Source: Yersinia vastinensis (GTDB taxonomy: Bacteria; Pseudomonadota; Gammaproteobacteria; Enterobacterales; Enterobacteriaceae). From it: a stretch of DNA of 64,000 nt. Shown here piece after piece: positions 9,693 to 19,559 of this stretch (the stretch's first letter is position 1; each line of letters opens with the position of its first letter). The notes below the pieces were generated by a model, which was not told the DNA's origin, did not search any database, and saw only the letters and a program-made list of their open reading frames with translations. The stretch covers positions 372,001 through 436,000 of the forward strand of contig NZ_CACVAF010000003.1 of assembly GCF_902726565.1 (NCBI RefSeq). The letters run 5' to 3'. The translations under genes and the position numbers were made by a program.

Positions 9693-9756
9693 TTATAAAG
9701 GTGAGGTAGGTGCAAGCAGACTAACTATTAGTGTGATTTGCATGTGTTCGCTCAGT

Positions 9757-10575
9757 CTACAGAACGCATTTCTCGACCGGCGGCAACTGGAATAAACGCT
9801 GACTATTCTCCAATAGATGGGCAGCAATCTCTTGTGGTGTTTCTGAGCGTAATTCACATAATACGGCAAATACATTTGCCGCCCGCTCTGGCCGGTTAGG
9901 CTGCCCCTGAAAACCCGCAAGGGGCATATCCGGGGCATCGGTCTCTAACAACAATGCTGACAGCGGTAATGTTGCCATGACATTTCGTGTTTTCTGCGCT
10001 CGTTCATAAGTGATGGTACCGCCCACGCCAATGTAATAGCCCATACGAATAAATGCCTGCGCCTGCGCTAAGCTCCCGGCAAAACCGTGTACTACGCCCG
10101 TGCGTGGCAAGTCAGCTTTACGCAAGGCGGAAGCGAGCTGATCATGCGAGCGGCGCGAGTGCAATATCACCGGCAAATCATGCTGTTTGGCTAGCGTCAA
10201 CTGAGCGCGTAATAACGCTAATTGACATGGCAACTGCGGCTCATCCATGTAGAGATCTAGGCCAATCTCCCCCACCGCCACCAATTTTTCCGTTTTATTC
10301 TCCAGCAATGATGCCAGCAGCGCTAAATCAGCTTCCTGATGTTGGGCAATATAGAGTGGATGCATACCGAGCGCGGCGAAGAGCGGCGGGTAGTTCGCAG
10401 CCAAATCAACAATACGAGAAAAGTAAGCTGCGCTGACCGCGGGCACAATGACTTGCTGCACATTCGCCTGTGCAGCACTGGCTAAACTGGCAACCTCTCT
10501 ACCGCTAAAGGGGGGGAAATCAAAGTGACAATGCGTATCGACAAAATACGGCATCGGCTCGCCAGTTTGCGCCAT
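9757..10575 (-). CDS. yjjV: TatD-family metal-dependent hydrolase YjjV
   Basis: A TIM-barrel metal-dependent hydrolase/DNase-like protein of 272 residues. The N-terminal metal motif is DTHCHFDFPP, followed by the conserved GEIGLDL, PVILHSRRSHDQL and VVHGFAGS, and the terminal LLLETDAPDMP. These cover the metal-ligand His/Glu/Asp positions. The true substrate is not established. The ATG at 10575 shares its A with the yjjU TAA stop (TAATG), implying translational coupling. A downstream ATG at 10554 (MPYFVDTH) is also possible and fits E. coli YjjV length better. Confidence 0.88.
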   Translation of the reverse strand: MAQTGEPMPYFVDTHCHFDFPPFSGREVASLASAAQANVQQVIVPAVSAAYFSRIVDLAANYPPLFAALGMHPLYIAQHQEADLALLASLLENKTEKLVAVGEIGLDLYMDEPQLPCQLALLRAQLTLAKQHDLPVILHSRRSHDQLASALRKADLPRTGVVHGFAGSLAQAQAFIRMGYYIGVGGTITYERAQKTRNVMATLPLSALLLETDAPDMPLAGFQGQPNRPERAANVFAVLCELRSETPQEIAAHLLENSQRLFQLPPVEKCVL

Positions 10576-11828
10576 TAGGCTGTATCACCTTTAGTTTTCG
10601 CCACACCCGCAGGTAAAATGATCTCCGCGGGTAGCGGTTTCTTTTTATTGCGTGTCGTGGTGGGAATAATCAGCCCACTGTCTGCCACCGTCATTTGAGC
10701 AGAAAGATGATTTCCTGTGGCGTTTGCAGTATCAACCGATGTGATGATATCTGGCGACTGATTGATATCAAAAGTGGACTCATCAGTGTCGATCAACTCG
10801 GCCATCTCATCTGTCTGGTTAATATCTTGTGGCTGGATCATACGGCGAGAAAGGGAGATCGAAGGCTTGTTCTCTTTGATTTCAGCGGAGTCCATCTGAT
10901 CTTGTGGCAGTAACCAGTGTCCAACCGTTGCCAAGAAATAGCGGCCACAGCGACGACCTAAATGGTAATCCCGGTTTAGGGCTGCAACCCGACTACCCAG
11001 TGCGCTACTCGCCAGTGGTTTCGGAGGGAAAATCTCAAAAATACGCAAATCACCTGGCGGTTTCTCAATGAATTGCTGGATACGATGATAGCTCTGCTCA
11101 TGCTGCTGCATAATGCGCACCAGTTGTTGCAAGCTACTTTCACTCAACCAGTGCTCCATCCGCTTCATCCATTGCGGTGTATAATAAGCCTGCGAAGGTA
11201 CGGTTCGAATGACCACAATGGTATCCGCCCCACGCCGATAAGCCTCTTCGACAGGAATAGCATCACTGATTCCGCCATCCTGATAACTTACGCCGTCTAG
11301 CTCAACGCCTTGGCGATACAACCCCGGAATAGCACTGGAGGCTTTAATTGCCGGTAACCAGCTTTCCCGAGTTGGAGAAATATAGGTGGGTTCGAAATCC
11401 TCACTGCGGCAAGCACACATGAGAAACTCACGACCATTCTGGAGATGTTGTTCGGCGCTGTCGATTGCCAGAGGTAACTGCTGAGAGGTGATATCTACCA
11501 ACCAATCAAGGTCAATTAAGTGCCCACCACGCACAAAACGCAATGGATTGAAGAAGTCGGCGGTGGTGGTGTAACGAGTAATCACACGGCGAGCGTAACC
11601 GGGTTGACCGCAGATAAAAGCAGAAAGGTTTTGTGCCCCTGCGGAGGTTCCGATCATCAGATCAAAAGGGTTAAAGCGGGCACGTTGGAATTCATCCAGC
11701 ACACCGGCTGTAAAAATTCCTCGCTGCCCGCCCCCCTCGCAGACCAACGCCATTTTACCGGGTTGGTATGGTTTATAGGCGAGTGGCTCAATATTGCCGA
11801 GCGTGATAGGTATTCTGTATCCCACCAT
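10575..11828 (-). CDS. yjjU: patatin-like phospholipase family protein YjjU
   Basis: Patatin-fold serine hydrolase of 417 residues. It shows the glycine-rich oxyanion loop CEGGGQRGIF, the nucleophile elbow GTSAG (Ser in MIGTSAGAQ) and the catalytic Asp in YQDGGISDAIP, so both members of the Ser-Asp dyad are present. The body matches E. coli YjjU (about 357 residues). The extra length is a low-complexity, poorly conserved C-terminal tail (about residues 325-417) rich in Asp, Thr and Ile. It precedes yjjV and probably forms an operon with it. ATG at 11828 preceded by AAGGA. Confidence 0.88.
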   Translation of the reverse strand: MVGYRIPITLGNIEPLAYKPYQPGKMALVCEGGGQRGIFTAGVLDEFQRARFNPFDLMIGTSAGAQNLSAFICGQPGYARRVITRYTTTADFFNPLRFVRGGHLIDLDWLVDITSQQLPLAIDSAEQHLQNGREFLMCACRSEDFEPTYISPTRESWLPAIKASSAIPGLYRQGVELDGVSYQDGGISDAIPVEEAYRRGADTIVVIRTVPSQAYYTPQWMKRMEHWLSESSLQQLVRIMQQHEQSYHRIQQFIEKPPGDLRIFEIFPPKPLASSALGSRVAALNRDYHLGRRCGRYFLATVGHWLLPQDQMDSAEIKENKPSISLSRRMIQPQDINQTDEMAELIDTDESTFDINQSPDIITSVDTANATGNHLSAQMTVADSGLIIPTTTRNKKKPLPAEIILPAGVAKTKGDTA

Positions 11829-11899
11829 CCATCCTTAATTCCATTACAACAGGTGTCGAGGATACCCCTTCTTACCTTTGCTGTAACCATTACGCTTTA

Positions 11900-12061
11900 C
11901 TAAAGGCGCTTACGTCCTGTAAACAAACTGATGAGAAATAGGATAATACCCACGACAAAAACAACTTTTGCGGCCCAAGCTGCCGTACCGGCTAGCCCAC
12001 CAAAACCTAATGCCGCAGCGATTAACGCAATGACCAGAAATATAATGCCCCAGCGAAACAT
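11900..12061 (-). CDS. ytjA: small membrane protein YtjA (DUF1328)
   Basis: A 53-residue, two-segment hydrophobic protein beginning [19 protein letters not shown] and ending in a basic GRKRL. The length and sequence match E. coli YtjA. The start at 12061 is preferred to an in-frame start at 12109 because AAGGAGA precedes it and the upstream extension is hydrophilic and not in the family. It sits between osmY and yjjU as in E. coli. Function unknown; family members are induced by stress (known of the family). Confidence 0.9.
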   Translation of the reverse strand: MFRWGIIFLVIALIAAALGFGGLAGTAAWAAKVVFVVGIILFLISLFTGRKRL

Positions 12062-12268
12062 AAGCTTCTCCTTACCATTTGAAAAATGACTTCGTAAACT
12101 CTCGTTCAAGAACCATTCTTTAATGACCTCTGTCTATTTAACAGTAGCGTATTTAACAGAAGTCGTTTTATTGGGTTTATTGGATGGGTTATTTAGCTGA
12201 CGGACTGATTAAAGGTATTTCGTGGATAATATGACGGAGCCACGAAATACCTAACCGCCTGATAATAA

Positions 12269-12883
12269 TTAAGGCTTGATGCTGAGGTCGTTTTTAACGC
12301 TTTTCACGCCATCAACCGCTTTAGCAATGCTCTCTGCACGCTCGGATTGTGCTTTATTTTCAACATCACCAGATAACTGCACGACACCATCCGTTGTTTC
12401 TACTTTCACTTTACGTGAAGGGACGATGTCATCGGCCAGTAGTTTGGCTTTGATTGAGCTGGTTGTTGCAGCATCACCAGCATATTCGCTGACTGATTGC
12501 GTTTTTTGATCTTTTACATGGAGCTTATCGCTGACCGATTTAACACCTTCAACATTACCGGCGATTTCAACGGCGGTTTCAGCTTCGGCCTGAGAGGTAA
12601 CGAAACCACTGAGCGTGACAACGCCATGGTTGGTTTCGACAGAGATATCTGTGCTTTTAAGGGATTTTTCTTCCAGCAAGGCACTTTTTACTTTTGCCGT
12701 TGCTGCACTATCCCCCATGTAATTATCAACTTTCTTCATGGAACTATCGAGTTTAGCACCGGTACTGTCCACAGCGTTGGAGGCTTTATTTAGCATCGTT
12801 TCTTCAGCAAATGCGCCACTACTCATCAACGCAGTACCTAAAACAATAGCCATCACTGAACGGGCAAATTTTGTGTTTGTCAT
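12269..12883 (-). CDS. osmY: osmotically inducible periplasmic protein OsmY
   Basis: A periplasmic two-BON-domain protein of 204 residues with a Sec signal peptide ending near SGAFAEE (residues ~1-28). BON domains lie at about residues 58-125 and 135-203, each with the VxGVKSV(K/S)(D/N)-L motif ([24 protein letters not shown]). It is thought to bind phospholipid surfaces and to respond to osmotic and stationary-phase stress (family knowledge). The 310-base region upstream (12884-13193) must contain its promoter; no confident -35/-10 was placed. Confidence 0.93.
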   Translation of the reverse strand: MTNTKFARSVMAIVLGTALMSSGAFAEETMLNKASNAVDSTGAKLDSSMKKVDNYMGDSAATAKVKSALLEEKSLKSTDISVETNHGVVTLSGFVTSQAEAETAVEIAGNVEGVKSVSDKLHVKDQKTQSVSEYAGDAATTSSIKAKLLADDIVPSRKVKVETTDGVVQLSGDVENKAQSERAESIAKAVDGVKSVKNDLSIKP

Positions 12884-13150
12884 CGATTTCTTCCTTTTTT
12901 GTTTTGAACCCCAAATTGGATATAACGCCCAATTTACTGATTCTTACGCCACCTTATATCGGTGGGTACTTGATGAATACTTTACGATTACTGCAGGTTA
13001 ACTGACCTAAAATTGATGCAAGTCAATCCTGCTGGTATCTATAAAGATAGAGCATCTCAGGAGAAAGACAGTCGGAATAGGACTAAAGCAGGAATTTTAT
13101 TACTAAGTCGGAGTTATCTTAGAGGAAAAATAGTGAGATATATTAATGAA

Positions 13151-13171
13151 TCGGGGCACTGAGTACCCCGA
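13151..13171 (-). terminator. probable prfC terminator
   Basis: TCGGGG (13151-13156) pairs with CCCCGA (13166-13171) about 20 bases past the prfC stop. On the minus strand it is followed by TTCATTAATA, a weak T-rich tail. Confidence 0.5.
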
Positions 13172-13193
13172 TAGAATGCGGCTTGCAGCTTGA

Positions 13194-14783
13194 TTAATGT
13201 TCGCGAGTTTTACGGAAACGAACTTCCGGGTAACGCTCTTGCGTAATATTCAAATTAACCATCGTAGGGGCGATATAGCTCAAATTATCACCGCCATCTA
13301 ATGCCAGATTAACTTCATTCTTACGTTTAAACTCTTCGAATTTCTTCACGTCGTCACATTCAACCCAACGGGCTGTCGAAACGTTAACGGATTCATACAC
13401 CGCTTCCACGTTGTATTCACTTTTCAGTCGTGAAGAAACGACTTCAAACTGCAGAACACCGACTGCCCCGACGATCAGATCGTTGTTGGTCAATGGACGG
13501 AAGACTTGCACCGCTCCCTCTTCTGACAACTGAACCAATCCTTTCAGTAACTGTTTCTGTTTCAACGGATCACGCAAACGGATGCGACGGAACAATTCAG
13601 GGGCAAAGTTCGGAATACCAGTGAACTTCATATCTTCACCTTGAGTGAAGGTATCACCAATCTGAATAGTACCGTGGTTATGCAGGCCGATAATGTCGCC
13701 CGCATAAGCTTCTTCAAGATGCGAACGGTCGCCCGCCATAAAGGTCAAAGCATCTGAGATAACCACATCTTTCTTAATACGTACCTGACGCAGTTTCATC
13801 CCTTTTTCAAAACGGCCAGAAACCACACGCAAGAAAGCAACGCGGTCACGGTGTTTTGGATCCATATTAGCCTGAATCTTAAAGACAAAACCGGTAAATT
13901 TCTCTTCAGCTGCAACCACTTCGCGCGTGTCTGTTTTACGTGGCATTGGCGCAGGAGCCCACTCAACCAAGCCATCCAACATATGGTCAACACCAAAGTT
14001 GCCCAGTGCAGTACCAAAGAAGACTGGGGTTAAGTCACCGGACAGGAATGCTTCATGGTCAAATTCATGCGACGCGCCCTGTACCAGTTCAAGCTCTTGG
14101 CGGAACTGCTTCGCCAAATCCTCACCCACAGCAATATCCAAGTCTGGGTTATTCAGTCCTTTAACAATGCGAACTTCTTGGATGGTGTGGCCTTTACCGG
14201 TCTGATACAGGTAAGTTTCATCTTTATAAAGGTGGTAAACCCCTTTAAACAACTTACCGCAGCCAATCGGCCAGGTTATCGGTGAACACGCAATTTTTAG
14301 CTCGCGCTCCACTTCATCCAGGACTTCCATAGGATCACGAATATCGCGGTCCAATTTGTTCATGAAGGTCAGGATCGGAGTATCACGCAAACGGGTGACT
14401 TCCATCAGCTTACGGGTTCGATCTTCTACCCCTTTCGCTGCATCAATCACCATCAGACAACAGTCAACCGCCGTTAGAGTACGATAGGTATCTTCGGAGA
14501 AGTCTTCATGCCCCGGGGTATCCAGCAAGTTAACCAGACAGCCACCATACGGGAACTGCATCACGGACGTAGTGATGGAGATACCACGTTGTTTTTCCAT
14601 TTCCATCCAGTCAGATTTGGCATGATGGCTAGAGCCACGGCCTTTTACCGTACCAGCGGTCTGAATGGCGTGTCCGAACAGCAACACTTTTTCGGTAATG
14701 GTGGTTTTACCGGCATCGGGGTGAGAAATGATCGCGAAAGTACGTCTTTTCGCGACTTCCTGTGCATATTCACTTGGAGACAT
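13194..14783 (-). CDS. prfC: peptide chain release factor 3
   Basis: Translational GTPase that recycles RF1/RF2 from the ribosome after termination. It is 529 residues, the E. coli length. The G motifs are all visible: SHPDAGKTT (G1, residues ~20-28), [14 protein letters not shown] (G3, ~87), NKLDRD (G4, ~141). EF-Tu-like domain 2 and the RF3 C-terminal domain follow. ATG at 14783. Neighbours osmY and rimI agree with the enterobacterial order, although yjjG, which lies between rimI and prfC in E. coli, is absent here. Confidence 0.97.
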   Translation of the reverse strand: MSPSEYAQEVAKRRTFAIISHPDAGKTTITEKVLLFGHAIQTAGTVKGRGSSHHAKSDWMEMEKQRGISITTSVMQFPYGGCLVNLLDTPGHEDFSEDTYRTLTAVDCCLMVIDAAKGVEDRTRKLMEVTRLRDTPILTFMNKLDRDIRDPMEVLDEVERELKIACSPITWPIGCGKLFKGVYHLYKDETYLYQTGKGHTIQEVRIVKGLNNPDLDIAVGEDLAKQFRQELELVQGASHEFDHEAFLSGDLTPVFFGTALGNFGVDHMLDGLVEWAPAPMPRKTDTREVVAAEEKFTGFVFKIQANMDPKHRDRVAFLRVVSGRFEKGMKLRQVRIKKDVVISDALTFMAGDRSHLEEAYAGDIIGLHNHGTIQIGDTFTQGEDMKFTGIPNFAPELFRRIRLRDPLKQKQLLKGLVQLSEEGAVQVFRPLTNNDLIVGAVGVLQFEVVSSRLKSEYNVEAVYESVNVSTARWVECDDVKKFEEFKRKNEVNLALDGGDNLSYIAPTMVNLNITQERYPEVRFRKTREH

Positions 14784-14927
14784 AGTTTGAAGTTTCTACT
14801 TTTAGGCCCCCTGCTCTGGCATGACATCTGGTGCCATGCGCGATTCAGGAAAGCGAGAATCAGTGTTATAGCGCGGTATTTTCCCTGATTTAACCGGGAT
14901 AGACAATTTATTATCCGTAAAACGGCA

Positions 14928-15371
14928 CTACCCCATAGGCAACGCCATCATAATGGCATCTTCACGCCCATTCGCACTTGGATAATAGTTGCGGCGCACG
15001 GAAACCTCGTTAAACCCGAGGCTTTCATACAAGGCTATCGCGCCTGCATTTGAGGCCCGAACTTCAAGCCAAAGAGTGAAGATATTACGCGTTTCCAACT
15101 GTGCAATCACATGCTCAAGCAGCAAACGGCCATAACCTTGGCGCTGATGCTGCGGATCAATGGCAATATTAAACAGCGTTGCTTCATCCAATACCATTTG
15201 GGTAATGGCAAAGCCGACCATTTGCTGATCAACACTCAGTTTAAAATTGAGGTAGCGCTCACCCTGATTGCTCGCCAAGGTTTTTTCCGTCCACGGAAAA
15301 GCGTGGCTGGCTTGTTCAATTTGATACGCTGTGGCCAGATCGGCTGGCGTCAGGATAGAAATCTGCTTCAT
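14928..15371 (-). CDS. rimI: ribosomal protein S18 alanine N-acetyltransferase RimI
   Basis: GNAT acetyltransferase of 147 residues that acetylates the N-terminal Ala of ribosomal protein S18. The acetyl-CoA loop is seen as DPQHQRQGYGRLLL (Q/R-x-x-G-x-G/A). The WLEVRASNAGAIALYESLGF motif and the terminal RRNYYPSANGREDAIMMALP are typical of RimI. The start at 15371 (MKQISILT) lies inside holD. A longer frame up to 15527 is only the antisense-free extension through holD and is not in the family. The 56-base overlap with holD suggests coupling. Confidence 0.95.
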   Translation of the reverse strand: MKQISILTPADLATAYQIEQASHAFPWTEKTLASNQGERYLNFKLSVDQQMVGFAITQMVLDEATLFNIAIDPQHQRQGYGRLLLEHVIAQLETRNIFTLWLEVRASNAGAIALYESLGFNEVSVRRNYYPSANGREDAIMMALPMG

Positions 15372-15753
15372 GATGACAAATCTGCTGCCAAAGTGCGCGC
15401 TTCGCGCTTGCGTCTTGATAAAGCCCGGCCAGTGCCGGACTGTGTAATTGTGCGCCTGCAACGGCAAGAGGTTCACTGATGCCCAATCGCCAACTGTTGC
15501 ACTGTGTTTCTTCGGGTAACATCGCAACCTGATCAGGCGTCAGCGCATAAGCCTGATGCGGAGTCAGCCCTAAGCTACGCAATACGTCGCACAACAGCGG
15601 GTCATCTGATTCAGGAAGCGGGTCTGCCACAATCAACAGACGGGTATCTTCAGGCAAGCGGATGGCGATTTCCCCCTGCAAAACGGCCGGGCGGCGCAAT
15701 GTCCACTGCGTAATGCCAAGCTGTTGTAACAGCAAGTCTCGTCTTGATGCCAT
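15316..15753 (-). CDS. holD: DNA polymerase III psi subunit HolD
   Basis: Psi subunit of the clamp loader, bridging tau/gamma to chi and SSB. It is 145 residues from the start MASRRDLLLQQLGITQW, which aligns with E. coli HolD (137 residues); GMA-upstream codons to 15768 are not supported. Conserved blocks include LRRPAVLQGEIAIRLP, AMLPEETQCNSWRLG and LWQQICHHEADF. It overlaps rimI by 56 bases and is divergent from rsmC. Confidence 0.93.
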   Translation of the reverse strand: MASRRDLLLQQLGITQWTLRRPAVLQGEIAIRLPEDTRLLIVADPLPESDDPLLCDVLRSLGLTPHQAYALTPDQVAMLPEETQCNSWRLGISEPLAVAGAQLHSPALAGLYQDASAKRALWQQICHHEADFYPDASRSGHSVSN

Positions 15754-15865
15754 GCCCTTTCCTATCAAAGCGACCCCTATTTCGGCGCTATGCTAGCAAA
15801 CCCATCGAACATGCGCCAACAAACCTCTATAATCCCCGATTATATTATTGAGGAGCCAAAGACTG

Positions 15866-16909
15866 ATGTCAGCATTAACCCCAGCCAGTGAAGTGATACT
15901 GCGCCATAGTGATGAATTTATAGCCCGCCACGTGTTATTTGCCGGTGACCTGCAGGATGCGCTGCCAGCGCAATTTGATGCCGCCGGGGTACGGGTTCAC
16001 ACCAATCAATATCACCACTGGCAATTACTGAGCAATACGCTGGAAGAGAATGTTCAATTCGGTCTTTTGGCAACAGCGGAAACGGCCGCAACCTGCGATA
16101 CGCTGGTTTATTACTGGCCAAAAAGCAAGCAAGAAGCCCAGTTCCAACTGGCTAATCTGCTCTCTTTATTGCCGGTGGGTAGCGATATCTTTGTGGTGGG
16201 TGAGAACCGTAGTGGTGTGCGCAGTGCAGAAGAAATGCTGTCTGAGTTTGCGCAACTGACCAAAATTGACAGTGCTCGCCGCTGTGGTCTCTATCATGGC
16301 CGTTTGGATAAGCAGCCCGAATTTGATGCCGATGCTTGGTGGGAAAGCTATCAGATCGGTGATGTAACAGTAAAAACCTTGCCGGGCGTATTCAGCCGTG
16401 ATTCGCTTGATTCTGGTAGTCACCTGCTGCTGTCCACTTTCAGCGAGCCGTTTAAAGGCAGCGTGTTAGATGTTGGCTGTGGTGCCGGGGTGCTAGCATC
16501 AGTTCTGGCGCAGCAATCGCCGAAAATCAAATGGACATTGAGTGATGTCAGTGCGGCAGCCATTGAATCTAGCCGAGCAACATTGGCGGCGAATAATATT
16601 GAAGCGCAAGTGATTGCCAGCAATGTCTACTCTGACATTAAAGGCCGTTTCGAGATGATTATTTCAAATCCGCCGTTCCATGATGGAATTCAAACCAGCC
16701 TGACAGCGGCGGAGATGTTGATCCGAGGGGCGACCGCGCACCTGCATGTCGGCGGTAAATTACGTATCGTGGCGAACGCCTTCTTGCCTTATCCTGCGCT
16801 GCTGGATGCTGCATTTGGCAGCCATGAAGTACTGGCACAGAATGGCCGCTTTAAGGTGTATCAGGCAACGGTCGGGCGCCCACCACGAGATCCTAAGAAA
16901 AAACGTTAA
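15866..16909 (+). CDS. rsmC: 16S rRNA m2G1207 methyltransferase RsmC
   Basis: SAM-dependent methylation of G1207 of 16S rRNA. It is 347 residues with a degenerate N-terminal methyltransferase-like half and a catalytic C-terminal half. The latter has [13 protein letters not shown] (SAM motif I, ~residue 200) and the NPPFHDG catalytic loop (~residue 268). The start ATG at 15866 follows GAGGAG; the frame extends to an upstream TTG at 15848 that overlaps the ribosome binding site and is rejected. Confidence 0.95.
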   Translation: MSALTPASEVILRHSDEFIARHVLFAGDLQDALPAQFDAAGVRVHTNQYHHWQLLSNTLEENVQFGLLATAETAATCDTLVYYWPKSKQEAQFQLANLLSLLPVGSDIFVVGENRSGVRSAEEMLSEFAQLTKIDSARRCGLYHGRLDKQPEFDADAWWESYQIGDVTVKTLPGVFSRDSLDSGSHLLLSTFSEPFKGSVLDVGCGAGVLASVLAQQSPKIKWTLSDVSAAAIESSRATLAANNIEAQVIASNVYSDIKGRFEMIISNPPFHDGIQTSLTAAEMLIRGATAHLHVGGKLRIVANAFLPYPALLDAAFGSHEVLAQNGRFKVYQATVGRPPRDPKKKR

Positions 16910-16911
16910 TA

Positions 16912-17904
16912 TTAGGCGTTAAGATAGACCATCCCTTCTGCGCCGTAGCGTTCACCTGCTGCGGCATGGAAGGGGAATACTGCATCAAGTGTTGCCAACT
17001 CTTGTGGGCTGAGTAGCACATCAGCTGCCGCTAAATTCTCTTCCAGATAGGTTCGGCGCTTGGTTCCGGGGATAGGGACAATGAAACTTCGTTGTGCCAG
17101 TACCCATGCCAATGCCAATTGTGATGGTTTAACCCCTTTCTCTTGCGCCATTTTTATCACGGTATCCGCCAGTGCCAGATTCAAGGCAAAGTTATCCCCC
17201 TGAAAACGTGGATTATTACGACGGAAATCATCAGCAGCTAAATCTTCTGGGCTGCGGATAGCCCCAGTCAAAAAACCACGACCCAACGGGCTATAGGCAA
17301 CAAAACCCACACCTAAGCGTTCGCACATTGCCAAGACTGACGTTTCTACATCTCGCGTCCACAGTGAGTATTCACTCTGTACAGCAGTAATCGGATGTAC
17401 CTGATGAGCTTTTTCCAATGTTGCCGCCGAGACTTCACTCAGGCCGATATACCGAATTTTACCGGCGGTGATCAAATCAGCCAGCGTCCCTACTACGTCC
17501 TCCACCGGCACACTCGGATCACCACGGTGTTGATAATAAAGATCGATAACATCAACACCTAACCGCTTCAAACTGCCATCAACAGATTTGCGGATATAAT
17601 CAGGATGACTGCTCACGCCACGAGCCGCTGGGTTTGCTGGATCACGCACAATACCAAACTTAGTGGCTAAAAAGACCTGCTCTCGCTTTCCTTTGATTGC
17701 CCGCCCCACCAACTCTTCATTGGTAAACGGGCCATACATATCCGCGGTATCCAGTAACGTGACACCCAGTTCCAGTGCTCGATGCAAAGTCGCAATGGAC
17801 TCATTGACGTCCTGATTGGTTGAGTAAAAATCACTCATGCCCATGCAGCCAAGGCCAAGAGCAGAAACCAGAGGGCCATTCGAACCTAATTGGCGTTGTT
17901 GCAT
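16912..17904 (-). CDS. aldo/keto reductase
   Basis: An NADPH-dependent aldo-keto reductase of 330 residues (AKR13-like by overall pattern). It has LGLGCMGMS near the N-terminus and the catalytic tetrad positions in [15 protein letters not shown] (Asp, Tyr), LATKFG (Lys) and [10 protein letters not shown] (His). The cofactor-binding [10 protein letters not shown] and [14 protein letters not shown] follow. The start MQQRQLG at 17904 follows GGGGA; the longer frame to 17985 overlaps the LysR gene promoter. The substrate is unknown. It is divergent from a LysR regulator that probably controls it. It is convergent with rsmC, two bases apart. Confidence 0.88.
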   Translation of the reverse strand: MQQRQLGSNGPLVSALGLGCMGMSDFYSTNQDVNESIATLHRALELGVTLLDTADMYGPFTNEELVGRAIKGKREQVFLATKFGIVRDPANPAARGVSSHPDYIRKSVDGSLKRLGVDVIDLYYQHRGDPSVPVEDVVGTLADLITAGKIRYIGLSEVSAATLEKAHQVHPITAVQSEYSLWTRDVETSVLAMCERLGVGFVAYSPLGRGFLTGAIRSPEDLAADDFRRNNPRFQGDNFALNLALADTVIKMAQEKGVKPSQLALAWVLAQRSFIVPIPGTKRRTYLEENLAAADVLLSPQELATLDAVFPFHAAAGERYGAEGMVYLNA

Positions 17905-18020
17905 TGTGATATTCCCCATTAGTGATGTCGGAGGAAAGTGTGGTTGTTTCGTAGAGAAAGATAAATAATGCAGATAGCTCATCACTGTTCAAAAAACACC
18001 AACAATAGGCGGACACGATT

Positions 18021-18947
18021 ATGGACCAAATACAAGCCATGCAGATTTTTGTTCGCATTGTTGAGTTGGGCAGTTTCAGTCGAGCGGCAGAAAAACTGCA
18101 GTTGCCACGCGCCACGGTCAGCCATACCTTAAAGAGGCTCGAGCAGCGGCTCGGTGTCCGCTTGCTGGTTCGTACCACCCGGCAAGTGAATATCACCGCT
18201 GAAGGCTCGCTCTATTATCAGCGCTGTTTACAATTACTCTCCGCATTTGAAGAAGCAAACGCGCTATTCAGTCATCAACGGCTGCAACCAGAAGGAAAAG
18301 TGCGCATCGATATGCCACATTCACTGGCGCGCAATGTGGTTATCCCAGCACTGAGTGACTTTTACCAGCGCTATCCCCATATCACACTGAGTCTCAGCGC
18401 TAATGACAGCACCATCGATTTAATGCGTGAAGGCGCGGATTGTGTATTACGTGCCTGGATCCCCCATGATGAACAACTCGTCGCGCGCAATATTGGTCAG
18501 CAACCCCAAATAACCTGCGCCTCTCCTGCGTACCTCGAAAAATATGGCGTTCCGACGTCACTTGAGGATTTAGCGGGCCATCAAGCCGTAGGGTATTTCT
18601 CGCAACTCAATAGCCGTGATTATCCATTGGAATTTGTTCACCAAGGGAAAGTTGAACGCCGCGTATTGCCCGGTATGTTGAGTGTTAGTGGTGCTGATGC
18701 CTATATCGCCGCAGGTGTCGCGGGTCTGGGCCTGATTCAAGCACCTACCCCTGGAATTCATCACCAATTAGCACAAGGTGAACTGATAGAGGTATTACCC
18801 GATATGCCGCCACCGGCAATGCCATTGTTTATTATGTTCCCACCGGGGCGTTTTTTGGCCCCGCGCGTTAGAGTCCTTATAGACTGGCTAATCGCGCTAT
18901 TTGCTCATTACCCACCCAGCCCTTCCGATATAGAGAACAGCGCTTAA
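18021..18947 (+). CDS. LysR-family transcriptional regulator
   Basis: A 308-residue LTTR. Its N-terminal winged helix (residues 1-60) has FSRAAEKLQLPRATVSHTLKRLE, followed by the periplasmic-binding-like effector domain (~90-300). Its 116-base intergenic gap with the aldo/keto reductase gene is the classical divergent LTTR-target arrangement. The effector is unknown. ATG at 18021. Confidence 0.88.
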   Translation: MDQIQAMQIFVRIVELGSFSRAAEKLQLPRATVSHTLKRLEQRLGVRLLVRTTRQVNITAEGSLYYQRCLQLLSAFEEANALFSHQRLQPEGKVRIDMPHSLARNVVIPALSDFYQRYPHITLSLSANDSTIDLMREGADCVLRAWIPHDEQLVARNIGQQPQITCASPAYLEKYGVPTSLEDLAGHQAVGYFSQLNSRDYPLEFVHQGKVERRVLPGMLSVSGADAYIAAGVAGLGLIQAPTPGIHHQLAQGELIEVLPDMPPPAMPLFIMFPPGRFLAPRVRVLIDWLIALFAHYPPSPSDIENSA

Positions 18948-18959
18948 AATTTGAAATGC

Positions 18960-18984
18960 TTGAGTAATCAAAGCAATTACTCAA
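18960..18984 (+). terminator. hairpin after the LysR gene
   Basis: TTGAGTAAT and ATTACTCAA form a perfect 9-bp stem with a 7-base loop, twelve bases after the stop codon. A T-run (CTTTTTA) follows only after about 10 further bases, so terminator strength is uncertain. Confidence 0.45.
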
Positions 18985-19031
18985 CATATGATGCTTTTTA
19001 CAGCAAACGTCCCGCTTAGGGGAAATAAGTA

Positions 19032-19059
19032 TTGACCTGTACGTGAAAATCTCTAGAAT
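19032..19059 (+). promoter_or_regulatory. promoter of the tRNA-Leu cluster
   Basis: TTGACC (19032-19037), a 16-base spacer and TAGAAT (19054-19059), followed by a GC-rich discriminator (CGCC) as is usual for stable-RNA promoters under stringent control. The first tRNA starts 41 bases after the -10. Confidence 0.7.
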
Positions 19060-19099
19060 TCGCCTCCGTGGTTGCATCAAAAAGTCATGTTTCCGGTAC

Positions 19100-19186
19100 G
19101 CGATGGTGGCGGAATTGGTAGACGCGCTAGCTTCAGGTGTTAGTGTTCTTACGGACGTGAGGGTTCAAGTCCCTCCCTTCGCACCA
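19100..19186 (+). tRNA. tRNA-Leu (CAG), copy 1
   Basis: An 87-base class II tRNA with a long variable arm, anticodon CAG in the loop CTTCAGGTG, T-loop GGTTCAAGTCC and encoded 3' CCA. It closely matches E. coli leuQ/P/V. The acceptor stem has a U5-U68 mismatch; E. coli has A-C at the same pair. Confidence 0.97.
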
Positions 19187-19243
19187 AACATTTCTTTCTC
19201 AATGAACAACTTCAGCAGTAAAGATTTATATTGCACAGCACAT

Positions 19244-19330
19244 GCGATGGTGGCGGAATTGGTAGACGCGCTAGCTTCAGGTGTTAGTGTTCTTACGGAC
19301 GTGAGGGTTCAAGTCCCTCCCTTCGCACCA
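19244..19330 (+). tRNA. tRNA-Leu (CAG), copy 2
   Basis: Base-for-base identical to copy 1 and 144 bases downstream of it. Encoded CCA at 19328-19330. Confidence 0.97.
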
Positions 19331-19387
19331 AACATTTCTTTCTCAATGAACAACTTCAGCAGTAAAGATTTATATTGCACAGCACAT

Positions 19388-19474
19388 GCGATGGTGGCGG
19401 AATTGGTAGACGCGCTAGCTTCAGGTGTTAGTGTTCTTACGGACGTGAGGGTTCAAGTCCCTCCCTTCGCACCA
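19388..19474 (+). tRNA. tRNA-Leu (CAG), copy 3
   Basis: Identical to copies 1 and 2 and 144 bases after copy 2. The sequence after its CCA diverges from the repeated spacer, so this ends the array. No clear terminator hairpin is visible in 19475-19559. Confidence 0.97.
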
Positions 19475-19559
19475 CGATGATTTCAATTATTACTGTCCGC
19501 AAACTCGTCAAATCTCTTAGCGACTTCAGGCCAGACACACTACTTTTCAATACCATCAA

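Larger units (their letters stand above)
19100..19474 (+). repeat. 144-bp tandem repeat units carrying tRNA-Leu
   Basis: The tRNA (87 bases) plus spacer (57 bases) recurs with exact 144-base periodicity: units at 19100, 19244 and 19388 (the last without spacer). The two spacers are identical, indicating recent duplication or gene conversion. Confidence 0.9.

Noticed and set aside
15372-15527. N-terminal extension of rimI
   Set aside because: It lies inside holD in another frame and is absent from the RimI family; the internal ATG at 15371 gives the family length.
19043-19480. Open reading frame of 145 codons with three internal near-identical repeats
   Set aside because: It is translation through the three tandem tRNA-Leu genes and their spacers; the repeated amino-acid motif is the tRNA sequence.
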